This document shows, in pieces, positions 18,226 to 27,693 of a DNA stretch of 64,000 nucleotides; position 1 is the stretch's first letter, and each line of letters starts with the position of its first letter. The DNA is taken from contig NZ_SNXU01000001.1 of the NCBI RefSeq assembly GCF_004362515.1, positions 6,262,001 through 6,326,000 of the forward strand, in the 5' to 3' direction. Source of the DNA: Actinokineospora alba. Lineage in GTDB: Bacteria; Actinomycetota; Actinomycetes; Mycobacteriales; Pseudonocardiaceae. Made by a program: the position numbers and the translations under genes. The notes beneath the pieces were generated by a model that was given only the letters and a program-made list of their open reading frames with translations, ran no database searches and was not told the origin of the DNA.

Positions 18226-19188
18226 CTATGGGCCGACTACCCGCCGGAAGGCCGCCCGGTAGTCGCTGGGGCGTCGTCCGGTGTGCTTGGCGAAGAGAGC
18301 GGCGAAGGTGCCGGAGTCCTGGTAGCCGACCGCGGCGGAGATGGCGGCGACGGTTCGGTCCGTCGTCTCGAGGAGGTGGCGGGCGCGGCGGACGCGCGAG
18401 GAACGCAGGTAGTCGAGCGGGCTCTGGCCCGCCTCCTCCGCGAAGCGCCGCAGCAGGGTCCGGGTGCTGATGTTGAAGGCGTCGGCCAGCGCGGTGAGGT
18501 CGTAGCGGTCGGCGAGGTTCTGGTCGAGCAGGCGCATGACCCGGTGGGAGAAATCGTTGCCGGGGCGCGGAAGCAGGCGCGCGTCGACGTACGGGGTCTG
18601 GGATGACCGGGCGTCGTCGACCAGGGCCACACGCGCGGTCGTGCGGGCGACTTCGGGGCCGCTGTGTTCGCGGATCAGTTCGAGCGCGAAGTCGTACATG
18701 GCGCTGAAGGCGGCGGTCGTGGTGACTCCCGTGTCGGTGACGACCAGCCGGTCCGGCCGGACGTCGGGGCAGCGGCGGGCCAGTTCGTCGGCGAAGAGCC
18801 AGGAGGTGGTGGCCTGGCGGTGGTCGAGCAGTCCGGCCTCGGCGAGCAGGAAAGCGCCGACACAGATCGAGACGACGGCGTTGCCCGCGGCGGCGTGGGC
18901 GCGGATCGCCGCGACCTCGAGCGCGAGGTCGGCGAGCTTCGCGTCGAGGTCGAGGTCGCGCCTGAGCTCGAATCCAGGCACGACAAGGACATCGACCTCG
19001 CGCAGCGGCGACACGGCCAACGCCACACCACCCGACGCGGCGACACGGTGGCGAGGGGAGATCACCGACACCTCGTATCCGGCGCGGTCGGGCCCCGCGA
19101 CGTGCATGGCCATCGTGAGGAGGTCGGGCACGCCGAACACCTCGGAGGCGAAGCAGCCCGGATAGGCCAGGACGCCGACTCGCAGCAT
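18226..19188 (-). CDS. GlxA-type regulator (DJ-1/PfpI + AraC)
   Basis: A 320-aa transcription factor with an N-terminal DJ-1/PfpI glutamine-amidotransferase-like domain (residues 1-165; the elbow cysteine is Cys109 in VVSICVGAFLLAEAG) and a C-terminal AraC double HTH (NISTRTLLRRFAEEAG, then IAISAAVGY-like helix and DYRAAFR end). Family members sense small amide or amine metabolites. It is divergent from the dienelactone hydrolase with a 73-base shared promoter, its probable target. Confidence 0.92.
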   Translation of the reverse strand: MLRVGVLAYPGCFASEVFGVPDLLTMAMHVAGPDRAGYEVSVISPRHRVAASGGVALAVSPLREVDVLVVPGFELRRDLDLDAKLADLALEVAAIRAHAAAGNAVVSICVGAFLLAEAGLLDHRQATTSWLFADELARRCPDVRPDRLVVTDTGVTTTAAFSAMYDFALELIREHSGPEVARTTARVALVDDARSSQTPYVDARLLPRPGNDFSHRVMRLLDQNLADRYDLTALADAFNISTRTLLRRFAEEAGQSPLDYLRSSRVRRARHLLETTDRTVAAISAAVGYQDSGTFAALFAKHTGRRPSDYRAAFRRVVGP

Positions 19189-19261
19189 GTGGCGAGATTA
19201 CCCTGATACCTGGCGATCTGGCCTATCCCCTGCCGTGGCCACCCTGGTCCACGCTGTCGGC

Positions 19262-20062
19262 ATGACCGACGACGCGATCTCCGACTTCGCCCGCCGTCCC
19301 CTGGAGGTGGACGGCGTGACGAAGACGGTCCACGTCGCGGGTTCCGGGCCCGCCGTGGTGCTGATGCCCGAGATGCCCGGCATCAGCCCGGACGTCCTGC
19401 GACTCGCACGGTGGGTGCGGGACGCGGGGTTCACCGTGTACGTGCCCTCGCTCTTCGGGGTCGACGGCGCCTATCCCACGGCGTCATCCGGCGAGAAGAT
19501 CGCGCGTCGGGCATGCGTGAGTGCCGAGTTCCGTGCCTTCGCCGGCGGCGGTACCAGCCCGGTGACGGTGTGGCTGCGCGGGCTCGCGCGGCTCGCCCAT
19601 GCCGAGTGCGGCGGCCCGGGTGTCGGCGCGATCGGTCTGTGCTTCACGGGCAACTTCGCTCTCACCATGGCCCTTGAGCCCGCCGTGATCGCGCCCGTGG
19701 TCAACCACCCGTCACTGCCGCTGGACAACCCCGCCGGACTCGAACTCGACGACGCGGACGCACTCGCGATCCGAGACCGCGTCACGCGCGACGGCCTGAA
19801 AGTCCTCGCCTACCGCTTCGCCGGCGACCGCTGGTGCACCGCCGCGCGTTTCGCGGCCTACCAAGCACTTCTCGGCGACGCCTTCGACGGCCGCGTCATG
19901 CCGGACAGCGCCGCCAACACCGACCCGCCCCCGTTCTTCCGTGACGTGGTCGGGACTCCGCACAGCGTCGTGACCGCCCACCTCGTCGACGAGGCCGGGC
20001 ATCCCACGCTGCGGGCCAGGGACGAGATCCTCGCCTTCCTGGCCGACCGCCTGCGCCCGTAA
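19262..20062 (+). CDS. Dienelactone hydrolase family protein
   Basis: A 266-aa alpha/beta-hydrolase of the dienelactone hydrolase family. The cysteine nucleophile elbow is GAIGLCFTG (Cys127), and the catalytic histidine is His247 in DEAGHPT. ATG 19262 is preferred over an in-frame start 75 bases upstream, which would run across the promoter shared with the GlxA-type gene. The natural substrate is unknown; only some homologues act in chlorocatechol degradation. Confidence 0.85.
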   Translation: MTDDAISDFARRPLEVDGVTKTVHVAGSGPAVVLMPEMPGISPDVLRLARWVRDAGFTVYVPSLFGVDGAYPTASSGEKIARRACVSAEFRAFAGGGTSPVTVWLRGLARLAHAECGGPGVGAIGLCFTGNFALTMALEPAVIAPVVNHPSLPLDNPAGLELDDADALAIRDRVTRDGLKVLAYRFAGDRWCTAARFAAYQALLGDAFDGRVMPDSAANTDPPPFFRDVVGTPHSVVTAHLVDEAGHPTLRARDEILAFLADRLRP

Positions 20063-20103
20063 TTCGGATGCGCGGGTAGCGGGGTCGACCTACCCTCGTG
20101 ATC

Positions 20104-20130
20104 GTGATGCAGCACCTGTTCTTCCTCTGA
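20104..20130 (+). CDS. Leader peptide (upstream ORF) of the ABC-F gene
   Basis: A tiny reading frame starting GTG ATG (20104/20107) and ending TGA at 20130, encoding M-Q-H-L-F-F-L from the ATG. A TACCCT hexamer at 20091-20096 would place the transcript start a few bases before it, so it would be leaderless or nearly so, which actinobacteria translate efficiently. It precedes a two-state RNA structure and the ABC-F gene; antibiotic-stalled ribosomes on such peptides switch on ABC-F genes in several bacteria. Existence is inferred from position and structure. Confidence 0.6.
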   Translation: MMQHLFFL

Positions 20131-20132
20131 GG

Positions 20133-20210
20133 GGACGACGCCTCCACCGGTGACCGCGAACGCGCGGCACCGGAGTTCGTCCTTTCCGCTCATCACCTCT
20201 CGTTGGAGGC
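20133..20210 (+). promoter_or_regulatory. Attenuator-like RNA switching the ABC-F ribosome site
   Basis: State 1: a long hairpin at 20133-20182 (GGACGA with TCGTCC; CTCC with GGAG; GGTG with CACC; CCGCG-AACG-CGCGG apex) followed by CTTTCC, terminator-like. State 2: GCCTCCA (20140-20146) pairs perfectly with TGGAGGC (20204-20210), hiding the Shine-Dalgarno GGAGG (20205-20209). The two pairings share bases 20142-20145, so they exclude each other. A ribosome stalled on the leader ORF would cover this segment and change the fold. Confidence 0.6.
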
Positions 20211-20219
20211 AGTTCCCTT

Positions 20220-21811
<1,592 letters not shown>

Positions 21812-21821
<10 letters not shown>

Positions 21822-22330
21822 CGCTCAGCGACGAGGACCGCCGTCTAGTCACGCACTGGGCCGCCGAGTGCGCGGCGCGGGTGTTGCCGCTGTTCGAGGC
21901 GAAAGCCCCGTCCGACACCCGGCCACGCGAGGCGATCGAGGGCGCTCGGGCGTTCGCGGTGGACGGCAGGCGGACCGCCCGCCTGCGCGCTGTCGGCTGG
22001 GCGGCTTTCGCGGCGGCACGCGAGGTCGACGATCCGGCGGCCACCGCCGCCGCCCGCTCCGCGAACCTCGCGGCGGCAACCCCGTACACCCACGCGTTGG
22101 CGACGCCACACCAGTCGAAACATGTTCTCGGGCCTGCGGTCTACCAGGCCCAGGCCCGAGAACTGGCCGCGGGCAACGACTTGAGCGTCGGCGACGAGGA
22201 AATCCGGTGGGCGATCGAACAAGCGTCGCCAACGGTTCGTTCGGTCGTGCGGCGATTTCCGGGTCGCGAGCCGGGTCGCACGCGGCTGGCCACACTCTTC
22301 TACGAGTTGGACGCCGGGCTGCGCCGCTGA
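21812..22330 (+). CDS. Imm5-like putative immunity protein
   Basis: A 172-aa alanine-rich helical protein similar to the Imm-5 family of predicted polymorphic-toxin immunity proteins: DTRPREAIEGARAFAVDGRRT near residue 33 and an Ala-His-rich core (ANLAAATPYTHALATPHQSKHV). No toxin gene is adjacent, and many actinobacteria carry solitary Imm5 proteins, so an immunity role is doubtful. Its start lies 10 bases inside the ABC-F gene, so the two are probably co-translated. Confidence 0.6.
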
Positions 22331-22350
22331 CGGGCCGCTATGGTGGACCG

Positions 22351-22785
22351 ATGGGGTCGGTCAAACAGTTCCAGGTCACCTTCGACTGCGCGGAACCCGA
22401 GCGCGTCGCCCGTTTCTGGTGCGAGGTGTTGGGGTACGTCGTGCCGCCGCCACCGGAGGGGTTCGCCAGCTGGGGCGATTACGACCGCTCGCTGCCGCCC
22501 GAGCGTCAGGGGGCGACGTTCGCCTGCGGTGATCCCACCGGTGTGGGCGCGCGACTGTTCTTTCAACGCGTTCCCGAAGGCAAGGTCGTCAAGAACCGGG
22601 TACACCTCGACGTGCGAGTCGGCACCGGCCTCGTGGGCGAGGAACGCCTCGCCGCACTGGAGTCCGAATGCGCCCGCCTGGTCACACTGGGCGCGGCCCG
22701 CGTGCGACTGCTGGCCGCGGACGGCTTCGACGAGTCGTGCATCGTCATGCAGGACATCGAGGGCAACGAGTTCTGCCTCGACTAG
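22351..22785 (+). CDS. VOC-family (glyoxalase-like) protein
   Basis: A 144-aa VOC superfamily protein of the kind common in actinobacteria: FDCAEPERVARFWCEVLGY at the N-terminus, HLDVRVG in the middle and QDIEGNEFCLD at the end. Metal-binding residues are only partly conserved, so it may be a small-molecule-binding rather than catalytic member. ATG 22351 is chosen at the domain start; the frame upstream is open but overlaps the Imm5-like gene. Confidence 0.8.
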   Translation: MGSVKQFQVTFDCAEPERVARFWCEVLGYVVPPPPEGFASWGDYDRSLPPERQGATFACGDPTGVGARLFFQRVPEGKVVKNRVHLDVRVGTGLVGEERLAALESECARLVTLGAARVRLLAADGFDESCIVMQDIEGNEFCLD

Positions 22786-22817
22786 TCCGACGTGCACGGC
22801 CCGATCCTGGGTGAACG

Positions 22818-23441
22818 TCAGACAGCCGTCAGAGTCGTCAAACCCGGGCCGTCAAGCTCATCCAACGCCACCCGTCGCCCGGAAATGGCCAGGAGCAAGG
22901 ACAGTGCGGGGCCGCTGACCGCCGGACCGTCGCCGATCGACAGGTCGGTGTCCGTCGCCGTGAGGCGGATGCCGGACACGAGTTCCTTGGCTCCGCCAAA
23001 GGACGCCGGAGTGCGAGCCTGCAGGCGGAGCGACCGGATCACGGCCTCCCGCGCGTAGGTGTGGGTGATGCCCAAGGGGCGGCGGATGTCCTCACCGTGG
23101 AGGACTTCCTCGACGAGTCTGGTGTCCAGCGGGGCCGGAGGGGTCGACGTGCGGGACACCACCTGACGCAGGCGGTCCAACGTCTCCCCCGGTGTGGCGC
23201 CGCGTTCGCGGGCCACGCCGGAGGCGTTCTGGCGGTGGAAGTCGAAGCGGGCGCGGATGAAGGTGGTCACGAAGCTGGTGCGCGTCGTCTTGGCTGTGTT
23301 GATCAGGTGGGCTACGACGTCGTGGACGGTCCAGCCCGCGCAGAGGGACGGGGTGTTCCACTGTTCGTCGTCGAGGCCGGTGAGGTCCTCGATCAGTGCC
23401 GTTCGCTCGGCGTGTACCAGCGGCCAGACTTCGTTCTTCAC
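22818..23441 (-). CDS. Mycothiol-dependent maleylpyruvate isomerase family protein (DinB-like)
   Basis: A 207-aa member of the actinobacterial MDMPI/DinB-2 family: a four-helix N-terminal metal-binding domain with SLCAGWTVHDVVAHL (metal-ligand histidines) and a C-terminal MDMPI-type domain. The family includes mycothiol-dependent isomerases and transferases; mycothiol use is inferred from the family. The specific substrate is unknown. Monocistronic between the VOC and RNA methyltransferase genes. Confidence 0.82.
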   Translation of the reverse strand: MKNEVWPLVHAERTALIEDLTGLDDEQWNTPSLCAGWTVHDVVAHLINTAKTTRTSFVTTFIRARFDFHRQNASGVARERGATPGETLDRLRQVVSRTSTPPAPLDTRLVEEVLHGEDIRRPLGITHTYAREAVIRSLRLQARTPASFGGAKELVSGIRLTATDTDLSIGDGPAVSGPALSLLLAISGRRVALDELDGPGLTTLTAV

Positions 23442-23510
23442 GGACTGCTCCTTCGCTCGACCAAGTGTCTCCGAAGTAAGACTGTCGGCGCGGCGGAAAC
23501 TCGTCGGTGG

Positions 23511-24308
23511 TCAGGCGTGGTGGGCTCGGGCGCTCGCGTACAGGCACACCGCGGCGGCGGTGGCGAGGTTCAGGCTCTCGGCGGCGCCGTACAGGGGGAC
23601 CTTGATCACCGAGTCCATCTGGGACAGCACGTGGTCGTCCAGGCCGTGGGCTTCGCTGCCGAAGACCCAGGCGGTGGGGCCGGCCAGCTCACCGGTGGCC
23701 TCGAAGAGGTCGTGGTCGGCGTGGCCGTCCGCCGCGATCAGGCGCAGACCCGCTGAGCGGCAGGCGTCGAACACGGCGGTGGTGTCTCGGGAGCGGATCA
23801 GCGGCAGGTGGAAGACACTGCCGGTCGACGCTCGCACGCACTTGCCGTTATGGGGGTCCACGGTGTCGCCCGCGAACACGACCGCGGACGCACCCGCCGC
23901 GTCGGCCACCCGGGTGACCGTCCCGGCGTTGCCGGGGTCGGAGACGCCGACCATGACCGCGACCAGCGGACCCGCGAGCGAACCCAACGGCTGGTCGAGG
24001 ACGTCGCAGACCGCGACGATGCCTTGCGGCGTAATGGTTTCCGACAGGCCGGACGCGGCCTTGTCGTTGACGTACGAGACCGGCGCGGTCACCGAGTCGA
24101 GCAGTTCGGCGTTGCGCGCGGCGGCCTCGGGGGTCACGAAAAGCTCGTGGACCCGCCCGAACGCCAACGCCTCACGCACCGCTTGGGCGCCTTCGACCAG
24201 GAACCGACCTGCCTTGTCCCGACCCGCGCGGCGGGTCAGGGCGCGAGCGGCAGCGACCCGGGGGGTCCGTTCAGTGAACGGCTCCACCCCGGGTCGCTGC
24301 GAGCGCAT
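23511..24308 (-). CDS. TrmH/SpoU-family RNA 2'-O-methyltransferase
   Basis: A 265-aa SPOUT methyltransferase. An N-terminal substrate-binding domain (FLVEGAQAVREAL) precedes the SpoU core with motif 1 DPGNAGTVTRVADAAGAS, motif 2 WVFGSEAHGL and motif 3 IKVPLYGAAESLNLATAAA, which form the knotted SAM site. It is 2 bases downstream of rplT, at the end of the infC-rpmI-rplT cluster, as in many actinobacteria. The likely target is 23S rRNA; resemblance to TsnR-type resistance methyltransferases is only at family level. Confidence 0.92.
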   Translation of the reverse strand: MRSQRPGVEPFTERTPRVAAARALTRRAGRDKAGRFLVEGAQAVREALAFGRVHELFVTPEAAARNAELLDSVTAPVSYVNDKAASGLSETITPQGIVAVCDVLDQPLGSLAGPLVAVMVGVSDPGNAGTVTRVADAAGASAVVFAGDTVDPHNGKCVRASTGSVFHLPLIRSRDTTAVFDACRSAGLRLIAADGHADHDLFEATGELAGPTAWVFGSEAHGLDDHVLSQMDSVIKVPLYGAAESLNLATAAAVCLYASARAHHA

Positions 24309-24310
24309 GC

Positions 24311-24703
24311 TCAGGAAGCTGCCTCGGCCTCGGCGGCCTTGCCCTGAGTGCCCGCGTTGGCGCGGGCGATCTCGACCAGCGCGGTGAACGCGGTCGGGTC
24401 GCTCACGGCCAGCTCGGCCAGGATCTTGCGGTCGACCTCGACACCGCCGACCCGAAGGCCCTCGATGAAGCGGTTGTAGCTCATGCCGTTCTGGCGCGCG
24501 GCGGCGTTGATCCGCTGGATCCAGAGCTTGCGGAAGTCACCCTTGCGGGCCCGACGGTCCCGGTAGGCGTAGTTGAGCGAGTGGAGCACCTGCTCCTTGG
24601 CCTTGCGGTACAGCCGCGAGCGCTGGCCGCGGTAACCGCTGGCGAGCTCGAGAGTCGTGCGGCGCTTCTTTTGGGCGTTGACCGCCCGCTTGACGCGTGC
24701 CAC
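24311..24703 (-). CDS. rplT: 50S ribosomal protein L20
   Basis: A 130-aa L20, an early-assembly protein binding 23S rRNA. The sequence opens MARVKRAVNAQKKRR and contains the invariant GYRGQRSRLYRKAKEQ and YRDRRARKGDFRKLWIQRINAA. The C-terminal tail (AAEAEAAS) is slightly extended, as usual in actinobacteria. Third of the infC operon. In other bacteria L20 represses its own operon through a leader RNA. Confidence 0.98.
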   Translation of the reverse strand: MARVKRAVNAQKKRRTTLELASGYRGQRSRLYRKAKEQVLHSLNYAYRDRRARKGDFRKLWIQRINAAARQNGMSYNRFIEGLRVGGVEVDRKILAELAVSDPTAFTALVEIARANAGTQGKAAEAEAAS

Positions 24704-24763
24704 GGTTCCGTCCTGTCGATCTAGTGGGCGGAGTCATCCGCCCGGTGGGCATTCGGGGGTGTC

Positions 24764-24958
24764 TTAGCGAGCAAGCATCCGGTTGAGGCGCTTCTCGTCG
24801 ACCTTCGCGACCTCGGCGGTGCCGGAGAGCCTGCGGGTCACCGAGGTGGGCTTCTTCTCCAACTTGTGGCGAAGGCCTGCCTGCTGACGGCGGAGCTTGC
24901 CCTTGCCGGTAACGCGGACTCGCTTGGAGGCCCCGGAATGGGTCTTCATCTTCGGCAT
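24764..24958 (-). CDS. rpmI: 50S ribosomal protein L35
   Basis: A 64-aa basic L35: MPKMKTHSGASKRVRVTGKGK at the N-terminus and KRLNRMLAR at the C-terminus. The start is ATG 24958, with GAGGAACC-type purines upstream; the frame is open further back but carries no L35 sequence. Lies between infC and rplT. Confidence 0.98.
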   Translation of the reverse strand: MPKMKTHSGASKRVRVTGKGKLRRQQAGLRHKLEKKPTSVTRRLSGTAEVAKVDEKRLNRMLAR

Positions 24959-25045
24959 GTTGGTTCCTCGTCTCGTGCCGTCCCGAGCCTTGGTGGCACT
25001 CGGGGCGGCAGCCAATCGGGGTGTTCGTCGACCGGCGGGACCGGT

Positions 25046-25630
25046 CTAGGGCTCCTCGGTCGAGCTCTCGCTCAGTTCGTCGGAGTCCGCGCCCTCGGTC
25101 GCCTTGGGCTTGGGCTTGAGGTTCTTGTGCGGCGCCAGCACCATGATCATGTTTCGGCCGTCCTGCTTGGCGGACGACTCGACGAAGCCCAGCTCCTCCA
25201 CGTCCTCGGCGAGCCGCTGCAGCAGTCGGAAGCCCAACTCGGGGCGGGACTGCTCACGGCCGCGGAACATGATGGTGACCTTGACCTTGTTCCCGTGCTC
25301 GAGGAAGCGAACGACGTTGCGCTTCTTGGTCTCGTAGTCGTGGGAATCGATCTTCGGCCGGAGCTTCTGCTCCTTGATGACGGTGAGCACCTGGTTGCGC
25401 CGGGACTCCCGGGCCTTCTGCGCGCTCTCGTACTTGAACTTTCCGAAGTCCATGAGCTTGCATACCGGCGGGCGCGCCTGAGGTGCGACCTCCACGAGAT
25501 CAAGATCCGCTTCCTGCGCGAGCCGGAGGGCGTCCTCTATGCGGACGATTCCGACCTGCTCGCCGTTGGGTCCGACAAGTCGGACTTCCGGCACGCGGAT
25601 GCGGTCGTTGATGCGTGTCTCCGTGCTGAT
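25046..25630 (-). CDS. infC: Translation initiation factor IF-3, non-canonical ATC start
   Basis: IF-3 with both domains: N-terminal (NDRIRVPEVRLVGPNGEQVGIV) and C-terminal (KRNVVRFLEHGNKVKVTIMFRGRE), plus an acidic tail. Canonical starts begin only at GTG 25594, inside the conserved N-domain. In frame upstream runs I-S-T-E-T-R-I-N-D-R-I-R, exactly the missing IF-3 N-terminus, beginning with ATC at 25628-25630, four bases after GAGGAGG (25635-25641 region). A near-cognate start gives 194 aa. IF-3 itself discriminates against such codons, the known basis of infC autoregulation (AUU in E. coli). Confidence 0.93.
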   Translation of the reverse strand: MSTETRINDRIRVPEVRLVGPNGEQVGIVRIEDALRLAQEADLDLVEVAPQARPPVCKLMDFGKFKYESAQKARESRRNQVLTVIKEQKLRPKIDSHDYETKKRNVVRFLEHGNKVKVTIMFRGREQSRPELGFRLLQRLAEDVEELGFVESSAKQDGRNMIMVLAPHKNLKPKPKATEGADSDELSESSTEEP

Positions 25631-25901
25631 GGGGCCTCCTCGGTCCAGTGATATGACAGCGCGCGAGTGAGGTCCCCTGAACTACATCGAGCCCCGATGC
25701 CTGATGGCATGCGGGGCCCGCTTCCGACCGATCCTCGACACTGGCGCCGGTTAGGACACCGTCGAGTACACCAACAACACACCGAATGAACGGCGGGTTT
25801 TCAGTGACCGGACCCGGCCGCCTCGCGGTGACTCGGGTGGGAGCGGGGGCTCCACTTTGCCGCCCCCGCGCTAACGGGGGCTGGTCGCACGTGGAATGGT
25901 A
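25631..25901 (-). promoter_or_regulatory. infC promoter and structured 5' leader
   Basis: On the minus strand TACCAT (25896-25901) is a good -10. The leader of about 260 bases then contains a CCCCCG/CGGGGG stem (25863-25880), a short GAGC/GCTC stem near 25841 and a long hairpin at 25691-25717 (GCCCCG-ATGCC against GGCAT-GCGGGGC, loop TGAT) about 60 bases before the start. The length and structure suggest post-transcriptional control of infC-rpmI-rplT; which factor binds (IF-3, L20) is not known. Confidence 0.5.
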
Positions 25902-25908
25902 GCAGACT

Positions 25909-26286
25909 GTGAACGACGGCCTTGACACCCCTGACAACCCCGGCGCCCAGTCCGCTGACCTGGACAACGACCGGGACCTGGCGAGTATTCCCAGCGTGGA
26001 GGTGATCAGCCGGGCCGCGGTGATGCTCATGTCCGCCTCGGCGGAGCGTCTCGGGCTGGCGGACGCCGACCCGGAGAGCAGCCCGCACCGCGACCTGGAC
26101 GAGGCGCGGCGGCTCATCACGGCGCTGGCGGGGCTGGTGACCGCGTCGGTGGAGTACCTCGGGCCGCACGCCGGGCCGATCCGGGATGGTCTGCAGTCGC
26201 TGCAGCGCGCGTTCCGGGAGTCGTCGGCGTTTCCCGACGAGCCCGGACAGGGCCCCGGGGAGAAGTTCACCGGGCCGGTTTACTGA
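25909..26286 (+). CDS. DUF1844 domain protein
   Basis: A 125-aa helical protein of the DUF1844 family, regularly found next to infC in actinobacteria. Core: PSVEVISRAAVMLMSASAERLGL and DLDEARRLITALAGLVTASVEYLG. It starts at GTG 25909, 7 bases from the infC -10, so the two divergent promoters overlap. Function unknown; the conserved location suggests a translation-related role. Confidence 0.85.
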   Translation: MNDGLDTPDNPGAQSADLDNDRDLASIPSVEVISRAAVMLMSASAERLGLADADPESSPHRDLDEARRLITALAGLVTASVEYLGPHAGPIRDGLQSLQRAFRESSAFPDEPGQGPGEKFTGPVY

Positions 26287-26346
26287 TCGTCGTCACGAGT
26301 CGACAACGGCGGGCCCGAAAACGCGAAACGGCGTCTAGTTTCGCCG

Positions 26347-27684
26347 GTGACCACAGTCGAAGACCGGCCCCCGACGACCACCGTCCTGGTCTGGACGGCC
26401 CTGCTCCTCCTGCCCGCCATCGCGGTGCCGCTGCGGGTGCTGCCGATGACGTCGTACGGCAGGCCCATTCCATGGTTCACCGTGGTCGCGGGCGCGGTGG
26501 CGGCCCTGGCGGCCCTCGCGGTGGTGTGGCGGTGGCCGGACAAGGGCTGGCGCTGGACGGTGCTGATCGGCTGCCTCCTCGGACTGTCCAGTGGCGCGCT
26601 GTTGTTCGTCACGGCGGCGGACCTCGACGTGATGGGGACCGTCGCCACCGCCTCAGCGATGACGGTGCTCGTGGGCACGCTCGGCACGGCCGGGTGGCTC
26701 GCCCAGGCGGGATGGCGCGCACTCGCCGCGGTGGTCGCGGGGCTCGCAGTCCTGACGTCCCAGATCGGGCACGTCACGCGCGCGATCGAGCTCCTTCCGC
26801 AGTGGGGCCTGCCCGCGCTGTTCGCCGTGACCGGGGCCGCCTCCTTGGCCGCGGTGATCCTGCTGGGCCTCGGCGCGGACTACCGGAGCGCGGGCACCCG
26901 GATGTCGGGGCGTGTCATCCTCACGGCGGCCGTGGCCGCGCTCATCCCCGTGGCGTTCGCCGTGACGTCGTGGCTGCGACCCCAAGGCAAGTCCGAAGGC
27001 GGCGAGGCGTTCCTCGATCGCGTCCGGGAAATCGGCCTGGTCGCCGTGGTGATCGTCGCGGTCATCGCCGCACTCGCGGTGTGGGCCGGACCACGGCCCG
27101 CGCTCGGTGTGCTGTCGCTCGGCGCCTTGACCGCGGGCTCGTATCAACTCACGGCCTACGCCGCTTTCATCGCCAGCGGCGAGCGCGTGCCCGAGTTGAG
27201 GTTCGTCCGAGAGCCTGGTCTCGGGACAACGACCTGGCTGTTGATCCTCGCCGGTCTCGCTGTGGGCGTCGCGTTCGCGTTACCCGGGATCAGGGGCTAC
27301 CTCGGGGCCGCCGCCGCGCTGGCGGCGGCGCTCTCGCTGTATCTGGCCGACAGCCACGGCGCGACAAGTCCACTGTGGCCCCAGGTCGCGGTGGCGGCCC
27401 TGGTCGCCGCGGTCGTCGCGGGTGTCGCCGCCGTGTGCGACGGACCATCGGCGGCGGCTGTCGGGATCACCGGGTTCCTGCTCGGCGGCGCGTTGGCCAG
27501 GGTCGACGGGCTCTGGACGCTCAGCTTCAGCGATCCGGTGTACACGAAGGACTTCGTCAACTGGATGCCCGTCGCGCTGATGGGAGCGGCCGCGGTGGGG
27601 TTGGCGGTGTTCACCTACCTGGGCTTGCGGGCGCAGCGTCACGACTCGGCAACTACGGCTACGCCGATGCCGGTCGACGCTTAG
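26347..27684 (+). CDS. Polytopic membrane protein, tandem paralogue A
   Basis: A 445-aa integral membrane protein, about 12 helices by hydrophobicity, no signal peptide. Not recognised as a named transporter. Conserved non-helical landmarks shared with the next gene include WRWPDKGWRW, GIRGYLGA and VCDGPSA. It begins with GTG at 26347. Separated from its paralogue by 9 bases, so it arose by tandem duplication and is co-transcribed with it. The arrangement of loops gives no enzyme motif. Confidence 0.75.
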   Translation: MTTVEDRPPTTTVLVWTALLLLPAIAVPLRVLPMTSYGRPIPWFTVVAGAVAALAALAVVWRWPDKGWRWTVLIGCLLGLSSGALLFVTAADLDVMGTVATASAMTVLVGTLGTAGWLAQAGWRALAAVVAGLAVLTSQIGHVTRAIELLPQWGLPALFAVTGAASLAAVILLGLGADYRSAGTRMSGRVILTAAVAALIPVAFAVTSWLRPQGKSEGGEAFLDRVREIGLVAVVIVAVIAALAVWAGPRPALGVLSLGALTAGSYQLTAYAAFIASGERVPELRFVREPGLGTTTWLLILAGLAVGVAFALPGIRGYLGAAAALAAALSLYLADSHGATSPLWPQVAVAALVAAVVAGVAAVCDGPSAAAVGITGFLLGGALARVDGLWTLSFSDPVYTKDFVNWMPVALMGAAAVGLAVFTYLGLRAQRHDSATTATPMPVDA

Positions 27685-27693
27685 CTTTCGTCC

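Noticed and set aside
25046..25594. IF-3 start at GTG 25594
   Set aside because: Would cut off the conserved N-terminal NDRIR segment, and GAGGAGG is correctly placed only for the upstream ATC.
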